From Euglena gracilis (lineage: Eukaryota; Euglenida; Euglenophyceae; Euglenales), in NCBI GenBank assembly GCA_039621445.1, contig CP154954.1, forward strand, positions 5,619,919 through 5,683,918: a stretch of DNA of 64,000 nucleotides. The letters run 5' to 3'. Below the pieces are notes generated by a model. The model was given only the letters and a program-made list of their open reading frames with translations, was not told the DNA's origin and did no database searches. The number at the start of each line of letters is the position of its first letter. Position 1 is the first letter of the stretch. The translations under genes and the position numbers were made by a program. This document shows positions 11,903 to 22,256 of the stretch, piece by piece.

Positions 11903-12506
11903 ACATAGGTCAAGGGTGTGTCATCCACACTCCCTAGGGGCATTCCCAAGGGTTGATGGGTTGGATGGGTGCATACCCAGTCCATATCATGCCAGATGGA
12001 GGTGGGGGAGGTGTGTGACACGGATTTCGCGGTCCCAAACAACAAGGCAATACCTCGTTGTTGGAGCACTTGATGTACGGTCGCGCATTGCGATCCGCAA
12101 CCAAGTGTATGGGCGAGCGAAATCGGGATTTGTGTTGGTGTTTGGACTAGACATCCACAATCGAAATCTGGCTGGGCGGAAATTCTCCTACAGTGCACAC
12201 ATTGGTAGGAAGTGTCGGAGTAGTGGTCCTGGTCGCGCATGTTGGTCTGGTGAGGGTGTGTGTAAAAGTTGGGATGCGCTTTTGAAGCTGCTGGGGGGTG
12301 TACAGATGTATCTGAAAGCGATACATCTGGTGGAAAACGGGGTATTGATGCAGCTGGGCGACTACTCGACACTGTGATCACTTCAGGCCTTTGGGCTTTC
12401 GTCTTGTAACCCAGTGAAACGAGGGGGGTACCGCTACTCGCTTGCCCTGCCTCATGGGAAACGGAACTTGGTGTGTGACAACGGGCAGGGGGTGAACTTT
12501 CTCGGT
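11903..12506 (-). other. Copy B linker between protease and Dam-like module, Cys-rich
   Basis: The frame passing 12400-11950 contains YQCVHCRRISAQPDFDCGCL followed by LGCGSQCATVHQVL, a CxxC...CxC...CxxxC pattern that could bind zinc. It ends near SIWHDMDWVCTHPT, after which the Dam-like module opens in a different frame. The same segment is present in copy A (about 1515-2090). I cannot name a family. It might be the N-terminal part of the methyltransferase-like module or an independent zinc-binding linker. Confidence 0.4.
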
Positions 12507-13213
12507 TCACCCGGTGTAGAAAACGTTGGTGGGTGTGGTTGGTAACGGGGTAAAATTTTTCGAAAACGGTGTGGAAAAATTGGTGGTCGTCGCGGTTGAC
12601 GCCACAGGTGATGAAGGTTTGGGGGGCAATGAAGAGAATGGTGATGTGCGCAAACCGTGGGAGTGGCAATCCACTACCAGCCGGTGCTGACGTAAAAAGG
12701 GGTATTCCAGAATTATGTCAGAACCGTGGATTCCAGATTCGTATCCCCAGGTATCCGGAAAATTTTGCGGTTGGGGGGGGGTGAGTGGTGCTTGGGGATG
12801 AGGGGTAGGACAATGTCCAAAAAGCATCCCAAGTCACCACCGCACATGGGGGTGTTGTCAGCCGTCGTAATTTTGATCGGCTTCTTGGCTTTCACCAAGA
12901 GGGGGGTTGGTATCAACCCGAACCGAAAAAGTAGTGCAATGCGACAACCAGTGTCAATGATAATTTTGACTTTTGCACAAAAATTTTGGATTTTGATTTC
13001 CGCCTGGACTAAAAGTTCCATGGGGGGTAAGCAAAGCGAAGGGTCTGGCGAAAATACGTTTTCTTGCCAGCTTTCCCATGAACCCTTTCCTACTTGGCAC
13101 AACATTCCGAGCAGAAAGTTGGAGTGGGGGGTGGGGGACCCGAAAATTTTCCGGGTACCGACCAGAAAGGCAGATGGGCAGGGGGGGCAGGGTTGATCAG
13201 GTCCTACCTCCAT
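12507..13213 (-). pseudogene. Copy B retropepsin (protease)
   Basis: The aspartic protease signature IIIDTGCRIALLFRFG lies in the frame 13213-12713. The downstream half (GSDIILEYPFLRQHRLVVDC) continues in another frame from about 12827 to 12507. The two halves meet at the G-run near 12771-12781. Either a homopolymer indel has broken the enzyme, or a programmed shift is used. The enzyme would cut the Gag-Pol precursor into mature parts. Confidence 0.75.
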
Positions 13214-13258
13214 CTGTTCATCAGCCCAGTGGTCCGTGCCCTCGGACCTCGGGCTCCC

Positions 13259-13681
13259 CTACTCCAGGTCCGAACCGGCCGAATAGCCGGCTATGGGCCT
13301 TTTAGAGGTATACACGGCTTTCAACGTGCGCACCGCCATGCGGGCCTCGTCGAAATCGGTATCCCTGGTCTCATCCCCCTCCCTGCCCGAAGCCGGGGTG
13401 TCATCCTCCAAACAAGATATCTTGAAACCGACTTTATGGCGGTTGGAGGAGTGACCCTTGTCACCGCGATTCATACCGCGATGACGTTGGCCAGGGCGGG
13501 GAGAACGAGAACGCGGACATTTGGATGAGTGGTGATCACGCGATCCACAAAGCGAACACCGAGATTTGTGTCGCGATTTTGGGAAACGGGGGGATCGGTT
13601 TCCCGATTTCCCGTCAAACCGCCGTGGTGACCGGGTATCCCGTCGACCATGACCGGTGTATCGGGGTTTTCCCGATGAGGA
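13259..13681 (-). other. Copy B Gag-to-protease junction
   Basis: After the Gag stop the downstream frame reads MNRGDKGHSSNRHKVGFKIS and ends YSAGSDLE at 13259, 45 bases before the protease frame opens. A third frame (13471-14085) is also open across the Gag tail but looks like a shadow of the Arg/Ser repeats. A frameshift would be needed to join Gag to Pol; I cannot point to a specific slippery site. Confidence 0.4.
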
Positions 13682-16600
13682 TCACGAAGAGGATGATCCG
13701 CTTCGCGAACGCGATCGCGATGCCTCGCGATGAGAATCACGCTTCTTGGCCGGGGCACCGGGTGACCTACCCCGAGGGGTACCGTGTTTCCGCTCATCGC
13801 GGAACGGGATCCGGGGGCTAATACCACCGGAACGGGGACCCGATGACCGTGAATTGCCCGATTGGCGTGAAAACGCGGAGGAACCCGAACCTTGTGATGA
13901 GGTCGAGCCTCGCGGACTCTGAATACGCTTACGCGCTTCAGGATTAGGACATTCCGGAGACATATGTCCCGATTTGTTGCACAAAAAGCACACTTTATGA
14001 GTGGCTTGGTCCGAAGAACGCGGGTATCGCGTTTTCGATCCCGTGGTGGGTGAAGTGGGTGAAACCGGTGATTTTTGCAATCCACTCACCGCACCAGCCG
14101 GTAATCCAGCGGTTGGGTGTGCGTTATACGCGGATTGAATCTGACCAAGAAGCTGTGATAGCTTCAATTGCTTGGAAACGTAGTTCCAGCGTTGGTCAAG
14201 AGTCATTGGATGACTCGCCAACACCTCACGATGGATATCCTTGATGAGGCTAGGCGTGAAATGCATGAGAACAGCGTCAAACTGTTCGCGCATTTGCTTT
14301 TCACTGAGTTCATCCACTTCAGCGGCAAGTCCTAACCATTTGGCATACCAAAGGTCAATGGACTTCCACTTCCGATCGGGTGGGGCGCATTGCCGCCACT
14401 TGGTCTCTAGGGTAATCCTAGCGACCAAACCTGAACTGGTGGAAGCATATTGCTCCACCAGGTCATCAAAGGAAACGCGGTAGCGAATGACAAGTTGTCG
14501 CGTGCGCTCCTTCTCATCCCTAGGGAGGCAATCGATGAGTTCCATCTTGATCACCTCCGGGTTTGTGTCCTGGGTTGGCCCTTTCAATGCCCAGTAATAC
14601 TCCCAGTCCCGGAAAAACTGTCTCCATGTAGTTGGATCACCGTCCCATTGGGGTTTCACCTTATTCGCGATTGCGATGGTGCCCTTGAAGTCTTTCTGAA
14701 AAACCCGTTGACCCTCGGTGGTATTCCGTGGATTCGGGCCCGGGTACGCTCGAGCACCAAGCGGATCCTTTCCGGATTCTTGTCGGAATCGCGAAATTTC
14801 TGGTGAAGGTGAATCCTGGTACCGGAAATCCGGTCGCAAACCCTGTTGGTCACCCGTAATAGGGAGACTCTCCGGTGTGGGGGTATGTCGCGCATGCAAC
14901 ATGTGACCCACCCCCGGTGTACGGGTTTGGCTCATTCCACGCACAAGCATGGAATGATGGATTTCTTGATGCAGACTTGGCGGAATCGCCGTGTTTTCCG
15001 CAAATTCGGTTCCCGTAATGGGAAATTCATCCGAAAACTGGGTTTGGGTTGTGGACAGGGCCAATGGTGGCACAATTCGCGGAATCGCGGATTGTGACAC
15101 TCGGGACACGGGTGGTGGTGGTGCATGTGCACCCAGAGTCGGGTTATGGAAACGCGACTCTGAAACATTTGGCGCATCTTCGGCAATGCATACGGCCGAA
15201 TTGCGGTGTGAAACCTGCTGTTGGTTGGACACAGTATCCAAACCCACAGACAAGTCATGCACACTTTGCTCCAAATGTTCAACGAGTTGGAGTTGGCCGC
15301 AACTACGGTCAACTTCATCCTCCAAAGCGCGAGTACGCTTGCGGTAACGGGAAAAGTCATCCAAGTGCGGAATCCTTTCGGAAATTCCGGTAACATCTTG
15401 GACAAGGTTCCCGTGAGACTTATCCAATAATTGGAGTTGTCCCATTAATGCTTTTACAGCATTCGAGAGAATCTGCAAAGGTGATGTCACCTTGGTTGGT
15501 GTGGTGGTGGGTGCAACCGGTGCAGGGTTATCCGACAACGCGGTTGTGGTACCCATGGGCAAATTTCCGGGTTGTGGCTTATCCAAAAACGCGGAAATTC
15601 GCTCATCCAACCTGGTAATCTCACTTTGCGTGGATCGGGCCTTCCGATTCACCGATTCCTCAAGCCGTAATAGGCTGTTGCAAAAATCTTGCAAGGTTTC
15701 CTGATTGCCGGTGAGCACTTTGTCATAAAATGCCTTGAAATCAGGGTTCTCGGTAATCCGAGAACTGGAACCTGCAGGCAAATACTGCATTTCCGTTACT
15801 TTGGTAGACACCGATGCATACCGGGTCTGGACTTCCCCAATAGCAGTCTGAATACCGCTAATGTCCGGAACTCGGTGGGAAAGTGCGGAATAGCTTTGTT
15901 GCCAACCCGCCATGGCCGAGTTAATCCCGCCAATGTCGGATTGCAACTGCAACTGCAGGGAATCCTGCCGTTGTGCTACTTCCGCTACTTTCGCGCTCAG
16001 ATTGGATAATCCAACCTGATTCGCGTCACAATAGCGGGTTTTCTGCTCCAAACGGGAAAGTCGCTCCTCCAACTGCCGCACATACCTGTGGGGAGCAAAA
16101 TTCTCGTTGGCTTGTGACTGGAATTGCCGAAACTTTTCCGTTTCATCGCACAACTGCATAATGCGGTGTTGCGATTCATGGAAAGTTGCGGACAATGTGG
16201 TGAAATGGTCCATAGACACAAATCCACCACTGTTTTTTGTTGCAGACGAGGAATCTCGTGCATGCAACTGTTGTTGCAAATGCAACAACGCGGATGAACA
16301 GGACTCCATTTGTCCCGATAACCGTTGTAGTGAGTCATGAAAGTGCAGAAACTTGGAGTCATTCCGCGTTTCCACTTCATGCCTGCATTCACTAATTAGC
16401 CGGAAGTTTTGCGGGAGTTGTTGGCACATTTTGTCAAAGGTTTCCCGAAAGTTTGCAAGGTCAACACCCGCACTTTCTAAATTCCTCTGGCAATATTTGC
16501 CAACTTCCTGCAAGTAATTCCAGCAGTATTCCAGCTTGGTGAAGACATGTTTTTTTTGGTTGTCCTCATCAAACTGGAGCACTTTGTTGAGTGCAGTTGC

Positions 16601-17185
16601 ACAATCTGCAACGCATTGTTGCACATGGTTGAACTGCCTCACAAGGGGGTGATCCCCTGGGAGCCGAGCAACGATATCCTGCACATCCTCAGCGGTAAGG
16701 AGCTCACCAGTGCCCTTCCCATAGCCATCCATGGGTTGGGACGTACCGGAGAATTCCGGTACCACTAGGCGAGTCTCCGGTTGCCAAGGTAGTGCGGGAT
16801 AGCACCCAAGATCGGGTGGTGGTGGCAAAGCTCTGTAAGGGCTTGCCGGTGGAAGAACGGGTGGTGGTTGAAAGAAACACGGGGTTTCCAGTCCACCATC
16901 ACCAGAGAAGCCCGGTGGCGGAATCACCACGGGTCTCTCCGGTGTGCGCAGCTGCACCATTGCCGCAGACAGAGGTGAATACCCCCGTTGTGGCAAGGTG
17001 AGTGCGGAAGAGGCCGCATTAGCCTCTGAAGCCAATGATGTGGAGGGCTCATCGCCGACCACTGTCAATGATGACAAATGTTGCAATCTTGACAATTGAA
17101 CCAATTGTGCCTCATCGGCGTGGGAACTGGAAGCACTTTCACATAAAAGCTTCCAATCCCCATTTTCTTGGTCAATGTCTTGCAA
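13682..17185 (-). CDS. Copy B Gag polyprotein, 1167 codons, uninterrupted
   Basis: The start at 17185 lies about 20 bases inside the primer-binding site, so translation begins almost directly after the LTR. The N-terminal third is Pro/Ser-rich, then a long region of heptad-like helices (LEERLSRLEQKTRY, LRLEESVNRKARS) suggests coiled coils. The capsid-like part carries PQWDGDPTTWRQFFRDWEYY and WNYVSKQLKLSQLLGQIQSA. A CCHC-type knuckle follows near 13944-13992 (CFLCNKSGHMSPECPNPEA), then an RNA-binding Arg/Ser tail. It is about twice the size of most Ty3/gypsy Gags, and the extra length is the coiled-coil region. I infer particle assembly and RNA packaging in the cytoplasm. Confidence 0.9.
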   Translation of the reverse strand: MQDIDQENGDWKLLCESASSSHADEAQLVQLSRLQHLSSLTVVGDEPSTSLASEANAASSALTLPQRGYSPLSAAMVQLRTPERPVVIPPPGFSGDGGLETPCFFQPPPVLPPASPYRALPPPPDLGCYPALPWQPETRLVVPEFSGTSQPMDGYGKGTGELLTAEDVQDIVARLPGDHPLVRQFNHVQQCVADCATALNKVLQFDEDNQKKHVFTKLEYCWNYLQEVGKYCQRNLESAGVDLANFRETFDKMCQQLPQNFRLISECRHEVETRNDSKFLHFHDSLQRLSGQMESCSSALLHLQQQLHARDSSSATKNSGGFVSMDHFTTLSATFHESQHRIMQLCDETEKFRQFQSQANENFAPHRYVRQLEERLSRLEQKTRYCDANQVGLSNLSAKVAEVAQRQDSLQLQLQSDIGGINSAMAGWQQSYSALSHRVPDISGIQTAIGEVQTRYASVSTKVTEMQYLPAGSSSRITENPDFKAFYDKVLTGNQETLQDFCNSLLRLEESVNRKARSTQSEITRLDERISAFLDKPQPGNLPMGTTTALSDNPAPVAPTTTPTKVTSPLQILSNAVKALMGQLQLLDKSHGNLVQDVTGISERIPHLDDFSRYRKRTRALEDEVDRSCGQLQLVEHLEQSVHDLSVGLDTVSNQQQVSHRNSAVCIAEDAPNVSESRFHNPTLGAHAPPPPVSRVSQSAIPRIVPPLALSTTQTQFSDEFPITGTEFAENTAIPPSLHQEIHHSMLVRGMSQTRTPGVGHMLHARHTPTPESLPITGDQQGLRPDFRYQDSPSPEISRFRQESGKDPLGARAYPGPNPRNTTEGQRVFQKDFKGTIAIANKVKPQWDGDPTTWRQFFRDWEYYWALKGPTQDTNPEVIKMELIDCLPRDEKERTRQLVIRYRVSFDDLVEQYASTSSGLVARITLETKWRQCAPPDRKWKSIDLWYAKWLGLAAEVDELSEKQMREQFDAVLMHFTPSLIKDIHREVLASHPMTLDQRWNYVSKQLKLSQLLGQIQSAYNAHPTAGLPAGAVSGLQKSPVSPTSPTTGSKTRYPRSSDQATHKVCFLCNKSGHMSPECPNPEARKRIQSPRGSTSSQGSGSSAFSRQSGNSRSSGPRSGGISPRIPFRDERKHGTPRGRSPGAPAKKRDSHREASRSRSRSGSSSS

Positions 17186-17206
17186 TGATGCCTAGGATCG
17201 AACAAA

Positions 17207-17216
17207 TCTGCTACCA
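17207..17216 (-). promoter_or_regulatory. Primer-binding site (initiator tRNA-Met) of copy B
   Basis: The minus strand reads TGGTAGCAGA two bases inside a TACA-ending LTR edge at 17219. Its complement TCTGCTACCA is the 3' end of eukaryotic initiator tRNA-Met, and the adjoining GGATCGAAC resembles that tRNA's T-arm. This primes minus-strand DNA synthesis. The gag start codon is only about 20 bases further in. Confidence 0.7.
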
Positions 17217-19210
17217 AGTGTAATACCTGGTAGCCTTTCTTTCTGTGAAGTATGTGTAGGATCGTAACCAATCTGCTACCAAGTGTACATCTGATTCCCA
17301 ATTCTCCTTTACCAATTCCCAAAAGCCTTCTCTTTCGCCTTAGCGCACCTACTTGGGAACTGAAAATCAGAGTAACAGAAAAATCCCTTTTCCCACTTCC
17401 CAAGAAGCAAAGCACAGAGCAATGCAGGGAGGACGGACTGGATCACCAAGTCCGGTCCGATGGAAAGGAAGGAAAAGGTATAAAGAAGAATACCACCTGT
17501 GGAGAGAGAAGGGGCACCCATTAGGAGATCCTAATAGGATCTGCTTCCATCCTAACTTCCTCAACGGAAGGGGACGGAAGCATACGCCTGGTACACAGTA
17601 TCCGCCTCAGAGTCAAATGTGCCTATCGGCACTAGTGCGAGATCTCGCCGGGGGGAATAGGTGTTAGCCGATCGGCTTTCCAACAGAAGAAGTTGTGCCT
17701 GTTGGGCATTGGGTTGCTCTATAGAGCTTCACACCGATAGGTGTGGGAGTGCCCATTGGGCGGGGGGAGGATTACTCGACACAGATACCGATAGGTGTGA
17801 CGCACGCGGGGAAGGAGGATTACCTATGAAATGAGTCAATGCTTGATTACCCCTATGGGGTTGTGAATGCTCAATAGAGCTGGTCAACGATGCCGCAGGT
17901 TCATTGCAGCGTAGTCAATTGGCGTTGTGCTCTGCATTTTTAAAGGAAAAATGCGAAAACCAAGTGTGAATTGTGGTGTAAAATGCAGAAACAAGTGCAA
18001 AAAGAGGGAAAAGTATAAAAAGTAAGCAGGGACCCGAACTCTGAGGTTTGAAGCATCGTATACTGCGAACCGTCAGAGGACGTGTCCGTGCGTACGGCTT
18101 TGGCCGGAAACGGCTTGTAGTGCCTGTGATCGCCTATGGCGGGGCACCACACGACCGTTTGCGGTCAAAAGGATCGAAAAACCTAAACTGCTACCAAGTG
18201 TACGTCCAACCTTTCCTCGCTTTCGCCCTTTGGTGTGCAAAAAAAGGTAAAAGTTGGAGTAACAGCTAAAATTGAAAAGAATAATATAAAAGTTGTTCGC
18301 CCTTTTCCCTAATTAAGAGGCAGAGCACAAGACAGGGGAGAAGCCCTATGGGCTACGACAAGGAAAAGTGCCAAGTGACTTGGCTGTCCTTTCAGGACGT
18401 CAAATGAGAAAAATCAAACTTGGAAATCAAGTCTTGAATGAAACATCAGAATGAAATAAAATACAACCTGTGGAGAGGAGAACCAGAATAATTGACAGCA
18501 GGATTAGGTATTCCTAATTCAGGCCGTTGTTGGCCATCTGTAGGATGGCTGGTACACAGTTAGGCACTCTTCTAAAGTCTTGGGAAGCAGAAGTTTTCAA
18601 TGCTCAGGTCCATCAAGAAACATTTACTCCGACTCCGGCCCAGGGCCTTTGCAGGCCATTGGAGCAAAATGATGTAATAGGTCGAAATGGTGTCCTAGGG
18701 GGGCCTTTGCAGGCCCATGGTCATTGCAGGACACTGGGGTAAAATGGTGTCACAGGGAGGTTGGGGTGGCAAAATGTGTCTGAACGAAAAGGTATCAGCA
18801 GGTGAACTGAGTTTTCTTTGTGGACACAGGTTTTCATTGGAACTTTCAAACAAAGCAACAATAAATGCACAGAAATGGAATGCAAATAGGTTCCAGGTGA
18901 CAAAGGGGGACAGACAACCGATGTTGGTGCAACCAGTGGCCCAAAAACTGGCAAAGAGAAACAGAATTGGGAAATGATGTCTGATAGATGATGTGAGACA
19001 ACTGGGGTGAAGATGGAAGACACCTTTTGAAAACAATCTGGGGGGTTGGTGGAAGATGTCAGCACCAAAAGGTCTCTTTGCATGCAAATGGAAAGACTGA
19101 TGTAGGGTTGGTGATGAGGGTGGGTATGAGAAGAATGCAGGAACCTTTGCAAAGCCAGAGATTGGTTGGATCCATGGTGGGTTTGCAGTGGTTGGACATG
19201 GTAGAAGGGG

Positions 19211-19723
19211 CAGCATGAACATGGCACTGTGCATAGCAGCAGTCTGCAGAATGTGCAATGTCATGCTAGATAGTACTTTTCCATGTTCTGCAACACAAAT
19301 TGTAGAATTGCGAATAGCCTATCCTTTCTCGGGTTTGCCTCCCTGCCTGTCGGCCTACTTAAACCCTCCCATGGGAACAGAACCAGGAGAGTAACAGAAA
19401 TAAAAGTCTTTCACTTAACTATTAGTTTTTAGTGCCTTTGGGCTTATGCAGAGCACAAGGTAAACCAGGTGTTATTTTGGAACCTCAGTTCCAGTAGTCT
19501 TCTCCTATCGGAGTTCAAATCTTCAAATCTTGGTTTGCCCTTTCAGGCCAATGAAGCGCGAAACAAAATAATACCACCTGTGAATAGGGAGGCAAATATG
19601 AGATAGGATAGGCTATTCCTAATTCTGCAATTTGTGTTGCAGAACATGGAATAGTACTATCTAGCATGACGTTGTACATTCTGCAGACTGCTTTTATGCA
19701 TAGTGTCATGTTCATGCTGCCTG
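19211..19723. repeat. Inverted repeat with about 115-bp arms
   Basis: Arms 19211-19327 and 19607-19723 are reverse complements with a few mismatches. One arm starts GCAGCATGAACATGGCAC and the other ends GTGTCATGTTCATGCTGC. The 280-bp centre holds the third LTR-like block. This could be a foldback element or two LTR fragments in opposite orientation. Confidence 0.75.
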
Positions 19724-19756
19724 TGTGCCAGTGTGCAGTGATTGGGGGGTCACTGT

Positions 19757-19945
19757 TGGAGGGGGCCTTTTCAGGCCCATAGCCTTTTTTTGCCACTGGC
19801 TGGTTTGAGGGGGCCTTTTCAGGCCAAGAGACTGGGGGGGGGGCTTTTCAGGCCCAGTGGGTGGAGGGGCCTTTTCAGGCCCATTAGCAGGCCCAGGGCC
19901 TTTTCAGGCAAGAGGCGGGGTTGAGGGGGCCTTTTGATGCCCAAT
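19757..19945. repeat. Array of GGGCCTTTTCAGGCCC hairpins
   Basis: Six imperfect units of the form GGGCCTTTTCAGGCCC (6-bp stem, TTTC loop) occur with irregular 15-40 bp spacing. Related units with TTTG loops occur at 18640 and 18703. They look like an expansion of a hairpin inside an LTR-like repeat. Confidence 0.7.
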
Positions 19946-20090
19946 ACAGCCCATAGCAGCATGGGGAAGTTCTGCAGCATCAAGACCAAAAAGGGCTGAG
20001 AAGCCCAAGAACTTCAACCGCACGTTGAACTGCTCGAGCTGGAGTTCTTGTATGTCTTGTCTTGAGCTTGTACTTGTGCTTGACTTCTAT

Positions 20091-20137
20091 TTCTGCCTGC
20101 ACCAGCAGGACTTCTTCTGCCTGCACCAGCAGGACTT
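20091..20137. repeat. Two tandem copies of a 24-bp unit
   Basis: TTCTGCCTGCACCAGCAGGA followed by CTT is repeated twice in direct contact. The unit contains CCTGCACCAGCAGG, itself a short hairpin. Confidence 0.8.
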
Positions 20138-20219
20138 GTAAGTAACTTCGATGATATTTGAACTCTTAACTTGGATATTGACCCCACCTGGGGCTTTCAA
20201 TTGTCCGCCATGTATTATG

Positions 20220-20245
20220 CGAAAAAAATAGACACTCAGAAAGTG
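20220..20245 (-). other. Spliced-leader sequence (Euglena type)
   Basis: The minus strand reads CACTTT then CTGAGTGTCTATTTTTTTCG, matching the spliced leader of Euglena mRNAs as I know it, with one T fewer. It is followed by CATAATACATGG, not by a GT donor, so it does not look like an intact SL RNA gene. Either it is the 5' end of a reverse-transcribed trans-spliced mRNA or an SL RNA pseudogene. Confidence 0.7.
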
Positions 20246-20543
20246 CTTGTGGAGCTACACTCCGCCATGGGACACTAGCCCTAGGGGGAAGTTCCGATGG
20301 CGCCGAAGTGGAAATCAGCAACCAGAGGCTTGACCCTGGCGTGCCTGATGGGTAAGGGCCGGTGAACCATCGGTTCAACAAAGGTTGCCTACCTGACCTG
20401 TCACGATTAAACCATTGCGGCTTCGGCCGAGCAGTAACACTAAGGACAAGCAACCCCTATCAAGCACGCCATCGCCAAGCGTCAGGAGCTGAGGCAAGGC
20501 GAACAATGATGGGCAGCCCAAGCCACCATTTGAGCCCAAGACA

Positions 20544-22256
20544 TTACTCATCACTTGAGAAGACTGTGTGTGGAGCCGGTGAGGGAGGAGAGGCCATCCA
20601 GCCATGACCAATTCCTGAGGACTGTTCCAAAAGGCGGGCTTGGTCCCGTGGCTTGCATTGATTAATCAGGTTGTCCATTGTGGTTTTGCCTATTTCTTTG
20701 GACCACCATTTTTGGGACTGCTCATCTTTTCCTGCGGTCTGGGTTGTTGCCAGGTTTCCTAGCAGTCTCGGGGCTGTCGGATGGTTGGGTAGGGCAGCAC
20801 ACAGTTCTCTCACTGGTGGCTCAATGAGATCTGCCACGGGACTTCTTGCCTATTGGGGCAGACCAATTTTCCGATGCCCTTCAGTGTAGAAAGCACAAAG
20901 TACTACTATACGGGCCGCTGCTTGGTTGTGTGAGGGGACGCGCAGCCCACATCCTCCTTTAGAGAGTGGTAGTGCTGCTTGCAGTCTCCGTGTCGTGTTC
21001 AGTGCGACTCCCACCACGTCCTCAAAGGCTTGTAAGATGACTTCGGAGGACCGATTGACTGCTTCCTGGCAGAGGTAGCTGTTGGAGCCGCGAAGTAGGT
21101 GGTTGACTTTGCATCCGTCAAGACATGAGCGTAGGAGGTGATGAGAGATTTGGGCATCCGTCATTCTGGTAACATTGTCTGCTGCGTGTTCGATTTTTTC
21201 TGTGGCGCAGTCCCATGCTTCTGCTGTTTTGTGGTGGCTTGTGGGGAAGTCCACGGGTACCTCCAGTACCGTGATACCTGAATCTTTTTCCCACGGAATC
21301 AGGGTCATTTCTGGTGCAGAGGTGATTGAATTGACGGCTGGCCCCCAGACCACACACTTCTGGAGGTTCAATTGTAACCCGCAGCGTGTGGCCTCACCCT
21401 GGAGGAAGGAGATGACTTTCTGCAGTTTGTCAGGCTGTCCCACCATGATGCCATCATCCATGTACCAGGAACTCCAGAGTAATTCTGCGTTGTTTGTGGT
21501 GGTTTCGGCTGCAGGCCGATGCAGAAGCCGACGGGGCCCAGTGGGCAGCCCAGTGCCGCAACGGGACCAAAGGACTTTGCCAGCGCAGAAAAGGGGGGCG
21601 GGGTTCTTGTATGCGAAGTCGAGATAATTGAAGAGGCAGGGTGTCCTGGTAGTTGCCTCCAACAAAAGGTGTGACCTGTCCATGCAATTGAAGGCATTGG
21701 AGAAATCCAACTGCAGGCTTGCCCAATTTCCGGTTGGGTCGAGTTTGTGCACCAGGTGTTGGAAGCCAATCGCAACTGATTCTGCAGCGATCGTGACCCT
21801 TACCCCGACTTGTATGGGTTGGAGCTTGCTCACCTGGTCTTTAGCCGTGCCTGTTGCCAATAGGGCTTTGCCAATCAATCTCCGTATGGTTTCGCCCACT
21901 GCCACCGGTCTGACCCCATCATCCTTTTTCCGGAGGGGTGTGAGGTTGGCACCGCACCAGAACGAGGAGTGTGCTGAGGGGAGGTCCCCATTAACCCAGG
22001 TGTTGGTGAGCTTGGCGAGAGCTGAGATCAGATGTGCCCCTCTACCTGGGCGCTTGATTGCGTCTTGCAGGTGAATGGGACGAAGCCCACAGGGTCCTGG
22101 GGCTGACGTACGCGGGAATTTCAGGATGTTCCAATGTAATTGATTGTCCATCCTGGAACGGTGTGATTTTCTTTTAACCGTGCCCCGGGCCCAGGGAAAC
22201 GTCTCTTTTGGCCCTCGCCACAAGGAGAACCTCCTCATGACTCCCTGTGCGTTCAC
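20544..22256 (-). pseudogene. LINE reverse transcriptase
   Basis: RT boxes in order are KFPRTSAPGPCGLRPIHLQ, DGVRPVAVGETIRRLIGKAL, the first catalytic Asp in LQLDFSNAFNCMDRSHLL, the YMDD box in LWSSWYMDDGIMVGQPDKL (near 21460) and GLQLNLQKCVVWGP. The C-terminal RDQARLLEQSSGIGHGWM is typical of this RT group. A TAG at 20850-20852 interrupts the frame, which otherwise continues to 20544. The motif-B segment GCPLGPVGFCIGLQP is in a neighbouring frame, so compensating indels lie near 21500-21600. Inactive. Confidence 0.8.

Larger units (their letters stand above)
8226..17220 (-). mobile_element. Ty3/gypsy chromodomain retroelement (chromovirus-like), copy B
   Basis: On the minus strand the order is primer site and LTR edge (17207-17220), Gag, protease, Cys-rich linker, Dam-like module, reverse transcriptase, RNase H, integrase, chromodomain. 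The RT-RNase H-integrase order plus a C-terminal chromodomain identifies a Ty3/gypsy chromovirus-type element. A Dam-like module between protease and RT is unusual for that group. Gag and RT frames are long and open, while protease, RNase H and integrase contain frame changes. No 3' LTR was found next to the chromodomain. Confidence 0.85.
17219..19990 (-). repeat. Diverged LTR relics with repeated tRNA-Met primer sites
   Basis: LTR edges beginning TGTA directly abut primer sites at three places: 17219, 17284 and 18199 (primer sites 17207-17216, 17272-17281, about 18187-18196). Three diverged blocks share ordered landmarks: GAGTAACAG (17371, 18259, 19391), a CAGAGCA(CAAG) patch (17416, 18322, 19449), ACCACCTGTG-like motifs (17490, 18468, 19571) and a palindromic AGGATTAGGTATTCCTAAT-like patch (17525, 18505, 19600). 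I infer several truncated or solo LTRs of related elements piled up here; the outer LTR ends could not be fixed. No gene is seen in 17.2-20.1 kb. Confidence 0.6.
20160..22256 (-). mobile_element. Decayed non-LTR (LINE) retrotransposon fragment
   Basis: This minus-strand segment carries the RT part of a non-LTR element with its downstream tail. The 5' end appears truncated: upstream of 22256 there is no endonuclease domain. About 300 bases of non-coding tail follow the stop at 20544 before the spliced-leader sequence at 20245. No poly(A) or target duplication could be assigned. Confidence 0.75.

Noticed and set aside
13471-14085. 204-codon open frame across the Gag tail (and its copy at 3081-3695)
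   Set aside because: It is the Arg/Ser-repeat coding sequence read in another frame; composition is Arg/Pro/His-biased and it has no domain.
18695-19264. 189-codon open frame on the minus strand
   Set aside because: It overlaps LTR-like and inverted-repeat sequence, has no motif, and a second frame is open in the same place.
20246-20543. Possible 5S rRNA gene next to the spliced-leader sequence
   Set aside because: 5S and SL RNA genes are linked in Euglena, so I looked; the sequence here does not resemble 5S rRNA.
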